A stretch of 6,345 bases of DNA. It comes from Syntrophomonadaceae bacterium. GTDB lineage: Bacteria; Bacillota_D; Dethiobacteria; DTU022. The stretch is from the NCBI GenBank assembly GCA_003562605.1, contig PWUG01000022.1, positions 1-6,345 of the forward strand, written 5' to 3'. This document shows, piece after piece, positions 1 to 5,424 of the stretch (position 1 is its first letter; each line of letters starts with the position of its first letter). A program made the position numbers and the translations under genes. Below the pieces are notes generated by a model. The model was not told the DNA's origin, searched no databases, and saw only the letters and a list, made by a program, of their open reading frames with translations.

Positions 1-8
1 ATTTTATG

Positions 9-29
9 GTATTTGATCGTATCAAATAC
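9..29. repeat. Perfect inverted repeat, 9-bp arms, 3-nt centre
   Basis: GTATTTGAT (9-17) and ATCAAATAC (21-29) are exact reverse complements around the centre CGT. On the + strand a short T run (30-33) follows, so this could be a weak intrinsic terminator for a gene lying left of the window. The stem has only two G or C positions per arm, so an operator for a dimeric DNA-binding protein is an equally fair reading. The palindrome itself is seen directly; its role is a guess. Confidence 0.4.
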
Positions 30-32
30 TTT

Positions 33-161
33 TCAAATTTCAACTAAATCGCACCAAGGTTCAGCTGGGAGGTATTCATATTCTCTAACACAAACTACCT
101 TAATATAATCCATATATTCCACAAGATTCAATCTGGAAAAATTCTTACATGAAGCAGAAAT
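33..161 (-). pseudogene. Possible antisense gene remnant (3' end of an unidentified ORF)
   Basis: On the minus strand, 42 sense codons run from 161 to the TGA at 35-33, after a stop at 164-162. An in-frame ATG at 113-111 would give a 26-residue product rich in Tyr, Val and Glu, ending PWCDLVEI. The composition looks more like a real protein C-terminus than random AT-rich DNA, and the palindrome at 9-29 lies just past the stop, as can happen at the end of a gene or insertion sequence. No good ribosome binding site precedes the ATG. I do not recognise the family, and chance is a serious alternative. Confidence 0.15.
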
Positions 162-204
162 TTAAAAAAAGAAGCCTTGATGTGATTTAATAAACCAAAT
201 TATT

Positions 205-232
205 TTGACAGAAAAGAGTGGCATCGTGTAAT
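205..232 (+). promoter_or_regulatory. Sigma-A-type promoter of the CotH-DUF4956-VTC operon
   Basis: A perfect -35 box TTGACA (205-210) is followed after 16 bp by TGTAAT (227-232), a 5/6 match to the -10 consensus. Transcription would start near 239-241, giving a leader of about 88 nt before the TTG start at 328. It is the only strong promoter seen ahead of the three same-strand genes, and no promoter of similar quality is apparent in the 32- and 17-nt gaps between them, so it probably drives all three. Confidence 0.6.
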
Positions 233-250
233 ATTAAATAGCTACTCCAA

Positions 251-263
251 TTGCATTATGCAA
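251..263. promoter_or_regulatory. Operator-like palindrome near the transcription start
   Basis: TTGCAT (251-256) and ATGCAA (258-263) form a perfect 6-bp inverted repeat around a single T. It lies roughly 10-25 bases downstream of the start predicted from the 205-232 promoter, where a bound repressor could block transcription. No regulator is encoded in the window. A 13-bp palindrome in AT-rich DNA can also arise by chance. Confidence 0.25.
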
Positions 264-315
264 AGATAAACAGAGAAGCACTTATAACAGATAAAAAAGA
301 ACATCTAGTGAGGCT

Positions 316-323
316 GGAAGTGA
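316..323 (+). promoter_or_regulatory. Ribosome binding site supporting a TTG start
   Basis: GGAAGTGA differs by one base from the anti-Shine-Dalgarno complement GGAGGTGA and ends 4 nt before the TTG at 328. The frame is closed by a TAA at 292-294 with no other start codon between it and 328. The first in-frame ATG (388) falls inside the membrane anchor, would remove the basic N-terminus and has no purine-rich site in front. The TTG start is therefore preferred. Confidence 0.65.
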
Positions 324-327
324 TTTT

Positions 328-3285
328 TTGCCTTTTCGCAAAAGAAAGTTCGAGCCACGGTTAGCTCCCCGTGCCCGTTATGCATTTATGCTGGTTCTCC
401 TGCTCATGCTGCTCGGTTTTTTTCTGGGCGGTTCTTTTTTAGGTGGCAGAGGTTTAGTCATTACTGAGATTATGGCCAGCAACCGTTGTACGATTGAAGA
501 TGAAGATGGAGATTATTCGGACTGGTTTGAAATATACAACCCGGGAAATCATCCTGTATCAATGGATGGTTACTGGGTTACCAATAACCCCGATGAACCA
601 TATATGTGGAAATTCCCTGCCGTGACGGTAGAACCTGATGGCTACCTGGTGGTTTTTGCTTCAGGAAAAGATCGAGCTGATCCTGACAATGATTTCCTGC
701 ATACCAACTTTCGGCTCAGCGCATCGGGGAGCACACTTTTGTTGATTGACCCTGAGGCGTCAGTTTTAGACCAGATTACTACATCAGAAATGCTCTCAAA
801 TGTATCTTACGGCCGTAAAGTTGATAATATGAGTGAGTGGGCTTATTTTCTCGATGCCACCCCGGGCGCTGCCAACGACGCCACTCCTTATGAACAGGTA
901 ATTGAAATGCCCATGGCCGAAAACCAAAATATACTGATTAATGAATTCTTGGCCTCAAATCAAACCTCATTGCCTGATGAAGACGGTGACCTGTCCGACT
1001 GGATTGAACTTTATAACCCCGGTAACACTTCTGTTGATTTAACAGGCTACTGGCTCTCCGACAAAAGTGAAAATGCCTTCCGCTGGCGATTCCCTGCCAT
1101 AGCTATTGAACCCGAAGAGTTTTTAGTTATTTTTGCTTCGGGTAAAAACCGTCGTGATCCGGAGGGTGTTTATCTTCACACCAATTTTAAGCTTAATGAC
1201 CAAAATGACACCCTCGTCCTCAGCCTACCTGATGGCGCAATTATTGATAAAAAAGAGATCAGGAACATGGAACGCGATGTTTCTTACGGCCGGGATATTG
1301 ATGACCCCGAAAAATGGCTTTATTTCCCCCGCCCTACCCCGGGGGAAATAAATTATACACAGGGGTTCGAAAAATTCAGCGGTACTCCCGTTCCCAACCT
1401 CTTAATCAGCGAGGTTATGGCCGTCAACACGGCAACTATTGCCGACGAGGACGGCGATTATTATGACTGGATCGAGATCTATAACCCCGAAAAATTTGAT
1501 GTTAACCTTAACGGATACGGGCTTTCTGACAAGGAAGATAACCCTTACCGCTGGGAATTCCCTGAAGTTACTATTGAACCCGGCGGGCACTTTCTGCTAT
1601 TTGCTTCCGGGAAGGACCGCCGTGATCCTGACGGTCCTTTTTTGCATACTAATTTTAAAATCAAGGCAACCGGTGAAACTTTGGTGCTATATCACCCATC
1701 CGGAATCATGATTGACTCTATGCCAACTGGCAGGCTTACTCCTGATCGTTCAGTGGGGCGCCTTTCCAACGGAAGCAGCGATCGGTACTTCTTCGAGATA
1801 CCTGCTCCAGGACGCATAAATGAATCTGCCACCTTTAGCGGATATACACCACCGCCTACAGTATCTCACCAGGGAGGCTTTTATAATCAACCCTTTTCCC
1901 TGGAATTTGCTGCATCAACAGCTGATGCAATTATCCGTTACACTCTTGACGGCTCTGAACCTGACACTGACTCGAGCCTTTACATTAACCCCCTACCTAT
2001 TGAACAGACTTCAGTTGTCAGGGCAAGGAGTTTTGAAGAAGGAAAACTGCCGAGCCCTGTAGTTAACCGCTCCTTTTTCATGGGAGTTCAACATGATCTG
2101 ACAGTGGTTTCCGTAATGACAAACCCTGAAGGGCTCTGGCACCCCGTACACGGTATCTATGTTAAGGGATATAATGCTTCGAGCACCTTTCCTTATCATG
2201 GAGCCAATTTTTGGAAAGACATGGAGAAACCAATACATCTTGAAATGTATGAGCCCGATGGAACACTCGGCCTTGGTTTTGATGCGGGAATAAAAATTGG
2301 AGGACAGTTCAGTCGCGGTATGGACCAGAAAATCTTCAACGTTTTCGCCCGCAACATTTACGGCCATAACGAAATACATTATCCCATCTTTCCAGGAAAA
2401 GATCTGACCCACTTCAAAGCCATAACCCTGCGCACCTCTGGACAGGATGCTGTCTACAGCAAAATCAGAGACATTATGATGACCAGCCTGCTTGAAGATA
2501 CAGGCCTCGATTACCAGGACCACCGCCAGGCAGTCCTTTATTTGAACGGTGAGTACTGGGGCATCTACAACATCAGGGAACGGGCCAACCGCTATTTTGT
2601 TGCCCATAACCACGACCTCGACCCTGATAAGATCGACCTTTTGCAGGCCAACTGGATCGTCCGGGCCGGTTCAAACGAACATTACCTGGCCCTGCTTGAT
2701 TTTGTTCAAAATAATGACCTTGCTTTAGAAGAAAACTATGAGTATGTCAGAACGCAAATGGATATTACAAACTACATTGATGCGCTAATCACTCAAATCT
2801 ACTATGCCCAGACCGACCAGGGCAACATCAGATACTGGCGGGAGCAAAGCCCTGAAGGTAAATGGCGCTGGCTTGTTTTCGACTTCGACTGGTGTTTCTG
2901 GCCAGGCCATGTCGGATATAACACTCTGGCCAGCATGACCAACCCGGCGGGTACAGGTTTCCAGAATAGAATCAGCACAGTATTAACCGTTAATCTTTTT
3001 AGAAATCAAAGTTTCGAGGATGAGTTTATCGAGCGTTTCGCTTATCACATCAACAATACCTTTGAGCCTGAACGGGTTGTCGCCAGGATAGACGAACTGG
3101 CAGCAAATATTGAGTCGGAAATGCCCAGGCACTTTGATCGCTGGGGTGGATCAGTCGACCGTTGGTACCGGGAAATAGAAAATATGAAGGAATTTGCCCA
3201 CTTACGACCGGCAATAGTTACTGAACAGGTCCGTCAAAAATTTCAACTGAACGAAGAAGAAATGCATATTTTCTACAGACAGTAA
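328..3285 (+). CDS. Membrane-anchored CotH-family kinase with three lamin-tail domains
   Basis: This 985-residue protein is probably an extracytoplasmic atypical kinase fused to binding modules. A basic N-terminus (RKRK, RLAPRAR) precedes one hydrophobic segment at about 18-40. No clear signal-peptidase site follows, so a signal anchor with the rest outside is likely. Three lamin-tail domains follow (about 43-180, 201-345, 357-500), each with a DEDGD motif (58, 217, 373) and an FASGK...LHTNF block. Next is a chitobiase C-terminal-like domain (about 505-590, YTLDGSEP at 538-545). The CotH domain spans about 591-950, with K668 in MDQK, YLNGEYWGIYNIRER at 738-752 and DFDW at 852-855; D852 and D854 fit the family's acidic metal/active-site motif. 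Bacillus CotH phosphorylates spore-coat proteins using ATP, but this much larger protein need not be a spore protein. Its substrate is unknown. It heads an operon with DUF4956 and VTC genes. The TTG start is supported by the ribosome binding site at 316-323. Confidence 0.92.
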   Translation: MPFRKRKFEPRLAPRARYAFMLVLLLMLLGFFLGGSFLGGRGLVITEIMASNRCTIEDEDGDYSDWFEIYNPGNHPVSMDGYWVTNNPDEPYMWKFPAVTVEPDGYLVVFASGKDRADPDNDFLHTNFRLSASGSTLLLIDPEASVLDQITTSEMLSNVSYGRKVDNMSEWAYFLDATPGAANDATPYEQVIEMPMAENQNILINEFLASNQTSLPDEDGDLSDWIELYNPGNTSVDLTGYWLSDKSENAFRWRFPAIAIEPEEFLVIFASGKNRRDPEGVYLHTNFKLNDQNDTLVLSLPDGAIIDKKEIRNMERDVSYGRDIDDPEKWLYFPRPTPGEINYTQGFEKFSGTPVPNLLISEVMAVNTATIADEDGDYYDWIEIYNPEKFDVNLNGYGLSDKEDNPYRWEFPEVTIEPGGHFLLFASGKDRRDPDGPFLHTNFKIKATGETLVLYHPSGIMIDSMPTGRLTPDRSVGRLSNGSSDRYFFEIPAPGRINESATFSGYTPPPTVSHQGGFYNQPFSLEFAASTADAIIRYTLDGSEPDTDSSLYINPLPIEQTSVVRARSFEEGKLPSPVVNRSFFMGVQHDLTVVSVMTNPEGLWHPVHGIYVKGYNASSTFPYHGANFWKDMEKPIHLEMYEPDGTLGLGFDAGIKIGGQFSRGMDQKIFNVFARNIYGHNEIHYPIFPGKDLTHFKAITLRTSGQDAVYSKIRDIMMTSLLEDTGLDYQDHRQAVLYLNGEYWGIYNIRERANRYFVAHNHDLDPDKIDLLQANWIVRAGSNEHYLALLDFVQNNDLALEENYEYVRTQMDITNYIDALITQIYYAQTDQGNIRYWREQSPEGKWRWLVFDFDWCFWPGHVGYNTLASMTNPAGTGFQNRISTVLTVNLFRNQSFEDEFIERFAYHINNTFEPERVVARIDELAANIESEMPRHFDRWGGSVDRWYREIENMKEFAHLRPAIVTEQVRQKFQLNEEEMHIFYRQ
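451..1800 (+). repeat. Three tandem lamin-tail domain repeats within the CotH gene
   Basis: The translated segment contains three homologous units with a period of 156-159 residues, judged from the DEDGD motif at residues 58, 217 and 373. Each unit keeps DEDGDxxDWxE(I/L)YNP, a Trp/Phe-Pro strand, FASGK(D/N)R and LHTNF(K/R), then ends in a Pro-Gly-containing linker. Similarity is clear in protein but much weaker in DNA, so the duplication is old rather than recent. Lamin-tail domains have an Ig-like fold and in bacteria occur on secreted or surface proteins. The acidic DEDGD loops could bind calcium; that is inferred from the motif alone. Confidence 0.85.
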
Positions 3286-3317
3286 GATTAATAAAGAATT
3301 ATTCGGGAGGTTTTGAG

Positions 3318-3998
3318 ATGTGGGAACAGTTAAGTGAATCCTTCTTTATCCCTGGAGAACTAACTCTAACCTTATTTACCGCCTTGGTGATGGCACTGAT
3401 CCTATCTTTTCTTATCGCCATGATTTACCGCAATACTCATCGGGGGATGAATTACGAACCGGCATTTTTAACCACTTTGGTTTTAATAGCCCCGGTTGTT
3501 GCCCTGGTGATGTTTTTCATCCGCGGAGACCTTGTTTTGTCACTTGGTCTGATCGGTTCACTATCAATCATCCGCTTCCGCACCCCGATCAAAGATACGC
3601 GCGACATGGTTTACCTCTTCTGGGCAATAGTTGTCGGACTCGGATGCGGCACCGAGAATTGGACACTGGCTCTTTTGGCAACAATTTTTATATCAATAAT
3701 TATTTTTATACTTTTTCTCTTTGAGTATGGACGGCCGAAACACTCCGACTTCGTTCTGGTTGTTTCAGGACAAAGCAGCCGCTCTCCGGAAAGTGCGAAT
3801 CGAATAGTTAAAGAATACAGCTCCCGCTCACGGATTCGTTCACATGATATAGTTGATGATGGCTGGGAAATAGTATACGAATTACGCTTTACAAAAGATC
3901 AGGAACAAGATACCGAGCAATTTATAGGAGCGATTAAAAAGTTGGAAGGGGTCAAAAAAGTCTCTTTGCTGGCGCCTCAATTGGCATTGCCGATGTAA
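3318..3998 (+). CDS. DUF4956 family membrane protein
   Basis: This 226-residue inner-membrane protein matches DUF4956, chiefly by the block GSLSIIRFRTPIKDTRD at 80-96 followed by MVYLFWAIVVGLGCG (97-111). Hydrophobic segments lie at about 16-37, 49-68, 72-85 (short), 97-111 and 115-135. The basic loops RNTHRG and RFRTPIKDTR suggest these face the cytosol, giving an outside N-terminus and a cytosolic C-terminal domain (about 140-226) with alternating strands and helices that may adopt a ferredoxin-like fold. The family has no settled biochemical role that I know of. Placed 32 nt after a CotH kinase gene and 17 nt before a VTC polymerase gene, it is the natural candidate for the membrane link between them, as a channel, scaffold or sensor; that is inference. 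The ATG at 3318 has GGGAGG (3305-3310) with a 7-nt spacer. Confidence 0.88.
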   Translation: MWEQLSESFFIPGELTLTLFTALVMALILSFLIAMIYRNTHRGMNYEPAFLTTLVLIAPVVALVMFFIRGDLVLSLGLIGSLSIIRFRTPIKDTRDMVYLFWAIVVGLGCGTENWTLALLATIFISIIIFILFLFEYGRPKHSDFVLVVSGQSSRSPESANRIVKEYSSRSRIRSHDIVDDGWEIVYELRFTKDQEQDTEQFIGAIKKLEGVKKVSLLAPQLALPM

Positions 3999-4015
3999 TA
4001 GGGGGTATTCGGGGG

Positions 4016-4756
4016 ATGATGAATCTAAAAAGAAATAAAATAGAGGTAATTCCCTGGCGGTTCGAATATAAATACAGGCTTTCCGTCCAACAGTACTATC
4101 AGTTTAAAAATGCACTTGCCCCATTTATGAAGCAGGATGAGTATACCCGTAAAGCACCAAAAAATCGCTACCTGGTTCGCAGCCTCTATTTTGATAATGA
4201 CCAGTTCCAGGCTTACTATGAAAAGATAGAAGGTAATTTTGGCAGAATTAAGTGCCGCATCCGCACTTACACAGACTCCCTCGAAAACAATCCTCTTCTG
4301 CGGGTAGAGTTAAAAAACCGCTGGGGAGAATCGATTGAGAAGTACAGCACAGCTATCTCTCCGGCTGATTACCTGGACTTTATGCACGTCCACCACTGGG
4401 CCAACCTAGATAACCCTATCCTGCAGGAATTCGAAAGGATCTACTATTTAAGGGCTTTAAAACCGAAAGTGCTGGTCGAATACTACAGGGAAGGTTACAG
4501 ACCGCGTACGAACGGCGATCTACGCATAACCCTTGACCACAATGTACGCAGCTGTTACACCAGCTCGCTATTCCCGAACCCACCGTTGTATAAATCTCAT
4601 CATTACCAAATAGTTGTTTTGGAAGTAAAATGCCGCCGCAAACAGCCAGCCTGGTTAAGCCAGTTGGTGCGAAGCCACAGCTTGAAGTATATTGCCAATA
4701 GCAAGTATACACAGGGAATAGAAACTGTTCGCCCGGACCTCGTCAGCCCTTACTGA
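4016..4756 (+). CDS. VTC-domain polyphosphate polymerase-like protein
   Basis: This 246-residue soluble protein is a stand-alone VTC domain of the CYTH / triphosphate tunnel superfamily. In yeast Vtc4 the same domain makes polyphosphate from ATP. Tunnel motifs are present in order: RFEYKY (15-20), SLYFDND (56-62), K70, RIKCRIRTY (77-85, alternating basic residues), VELKNR (97-102), VLVEYYREGYR (152-162), LRITLD (169-174), VVLEVKCR (200-207, with an acidic residue suited to metal binding) and SKYTQGI (229-235). It has no SPX domain and no membrane segment, unlike eukaryotic VTC subunits, so any membrane attachment would come through the DUF4956 partner. Polymerase activity is inferred; other tunnel enzymes are triphosphatases or cyclases. 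It ends a three-gene operon. Of the adjacent ATGs at 4016 and 4019, either could serve; AGGGGG (4000-4005) lies upstream at a workable distance. Confidence 0.88.
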   Translation: MMNLKRNKIEVIPWRFEYKYRLSVQQYYQFKNALAPFMKQDEYTRKAPKNRYLVRSLYFDNDQFQAYYEKIEGNFGRIKCRIRTYTDSLENNPLLRVELKNRWGESIEKYSTAISPADYLDFMHVHHWANLDNPILQEFERIYYLRALKPKVLVEYYREGYRPRTNGDLRITLDHNVRSCYTSSLFPNPPLYKSHHYQIVVLEVKCRRKQPAWLSQLVRSHSLKYIANSKYTQGIETVRPDLVSPY

Positions 4757-4781
4757 GCTAAAGCTTACGAAGCAGGCCAAC

Positions 4782-5216
4782 TCAATGAAGTTCTTCATCG
4801 CCGCCTTCCCGGGCAATGATATCCTGATAATCATAAGTAAATTCTATTAATTTTGTAGCCATATAAATAGGCGACTCAAAACGTAAAGCCAGTGCAATAG
4901 CATCACTTGGTCTCGAATCGACGACTATTGTCTCGTTGTTAAACTGCAAATATATCTCGGCATAAAATGTACTTTCCCTGATATCGGTTATCACTATCTT
5001 CTCCATCGCACCACCGAGGCTTTCACACACAGACTTTAACAGATCGTGGGTCAAAGGCCTGGGTGGTGTTTCCCCCTGTAAGACAAGGGCAATTGCTTGT
5101 GCTTCAAGAGGGCCGATTGAAATTGGCAGCACTTTTTTCTCTTCATCATCCATCAGCAAAACAAGAAAGTTGCCGCCCTGATCTGCAGTTACAGTTTTAA
5201 CCTCCATTTTAATCAC
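4782..5216 (-). CDS. BFN-domain (bifunctional nuclease family) protein
   Basis: This 144-residue protein belongs to the BFN/DUF151 family, with a length typical of the single-domain bacterial members. Diagnostic blocks are LPISIGPLEAQAIALVLQG (30-48), the PPRPLTHDLL stretch (51-60) and VVDSRPSDAIALALR (98-112), the most conserved part of the family. Plant relatives were reported to have DNase and RNase activity; for the bacterial proteins the true substrate and role are poorly defined, so the nuclease label is by family only. It is soluble, with no signal peptide. The GTG at 5216 is preferred over the ATG at 5207 because GAGAGGGG (5233-5226) sits 9 nt before the GTG and 18 nt before the ATG. 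Its 3' end converges on the VTC gene with a 25-nt gap, and it is divergent from the degV-family gene. Confidence 0.9.
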   Translation of the reverse strand: MIKMEVKTVTADQGGNFLVLLMDDEEKKVLPISIGPLEAQAIALVLQGETPPRPLTHDLLKSVCESLGGAMEKIVITDIRESTFYAEIYLQFNNETIVVDSRPSDAIALALRFESPIYMATKLIEFTYDYQDIIAREGGDEELH

Positions 5217-5225
5217 TTGTCACAA

Positions 5226-5233
5226 CCCCTCTC
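5226..5233 (-). promoter_or_regulatory. Ribosome binding site deciding the GTG start of the BFN gene
   Basis: Read on the minus strand this is GAGAGGGG, ending 9 nt before the GTG at 5216. The nearby in-frame ATG at 5207 would leave 18 nt, too far for efficient initiation, so the GTG is chosen. Confidence 0.6.
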
Positions 5234-5248
5234 AGCTCACTTTTCTGT

Positions 5249-5277
5249 ATTTTATCATAGATTATCAGATCATTAAA
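5249..5277 (-). promoter_or_regulatory. Candidate promoter of the BFN gene
   Basis: On the minus strand TTTAAT (5277-5272) is separated by 17 bp from TAAAAT (5254-5249). The -10 matches the sigma-A consensus at 5 of 6 positions, the -35 at only 3 of 6. An overlapping TATGAT is an alternative -10 without a good -35. The position, about 33 bp before the start codon, is reasonable. Confidence 0.35.
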
Positions 5278-5365
5278 CCGCTGCCGCATTACCATGGGCA
5301 TGTTGTATATACTCTAGGCCGGCTAAATTTATTATATCCACCTGTAACAAATTGAGCTTCTATTA

Positions 5366-5374
5366 TGGTATTAT
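5366..5374 (+). promoter_or_regulatory. Candidate extended -10 promoter of the degV-family gene
   Basis: TGGTATTAT is a TGn extension plus a 5/6 match to TATAAT, and lies about 50 bp ahead of the ATG at 5425. No -35 box at the standard distance is convincing (TTGAGC at 5352 is too close), which is tolerated by extended -10 promoters. This AT-rich divergent region offers several weaker candidates. Confidence 0.3.
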
Positions 5375-5410
5375 TCTGTATAGTAGTATTAAACATCAAT
5401 AAACGAGCGA

Positions 5411-5418
5411 AAGGGAGG
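5411..5418 (+). promoter_or_regulatory. Ribosome binding site deciding the degV start
   Basis: AAGGGAGG ends 6 nt before the ATG at 5425, close to ideal spacing. The open frame extends upstream to an ATG at 5365, but that start would add 20 residues not matching the family N-terminus, has no binding site, and overlaps the likely promoter. Confidence 0.8.
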
Positions 5419-5424
5419 CTTTAC

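Larger units (their letters stand above)
1..327. other. Non-coding left flank / 5' leader of the CotH operon
   Basis: No convincing gene is visible here on either strand. The stretch is AT-rich. It holds a palindrome at 9-29, a short antisense open frame at 33-161 that could be a gene remnant, a sigma-A-like promoter at 205-232, a 13-bp palindrome at 251-263 and the ribosome binding site of the first operon gene at 316-323. A tiny forward ORF (149-190, 13 codons) is Lys-rich and has only a weak binding site, so it is not called. The predicted transcript leader of about 88 nt (roughly 240-327) shows no riboswitch or T-box that I recognise. Confidence 0.7.

Noticed and set aside
56..76. A GGGAGGT-containing stretch that could suggest a T-box or ribosome binding site
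   Set aside because: No T-box core sequence, no tRNA-like pairing elements and no start codon at a usable distance.
149..190. A 13-codon forward ORF in the leader region
   Set aside because: Very short, Lys-rich from an A-rich tract, with only a weak purine stretch upstream; it also ends before the predicted operon promoter, so it is not a leader peptide.
1133..1711. Overlapping alternate-frame ORFs (72 and 90 codons forward, 62 codons reverse) within the lamin-tail repeats
   Set aside because: They overlap strongly conserved repeat domains in the main frame and have the low-complexity composition typical of out-of-frame reading.
2011..2613. A 200-codon antisense open frame inside the CotH gene
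   Set aside because: It lies wholly opposite a well-supported kinase domain, its translation matches no family I know, and it has no ribosome binding site or promoter of note. It is a coding shadow.
4416..4712. A 98-codon antisense ORF opposite the VTC gene
   Set aside because: It is Cys- and Gly-rich without recognisable motifs and lies opposite conserved tunnel motifs; best explained as a shadow.
4757..4781. A possible shared bidirectional terminator between the convergent VTC and BFN genes
   Set aside because: The 25-nt gap contains only an AAGCTT palindrome and no GC-rich stem followed by a T run on either strand.
5365..5424. Upstream ATG extending DegV by 20 residues
   Set aside because: The extension has no ribosome binding site, overlaps the likely promoter, and the family N-terminus begins at the ATG at 5425, which has an excellent site.
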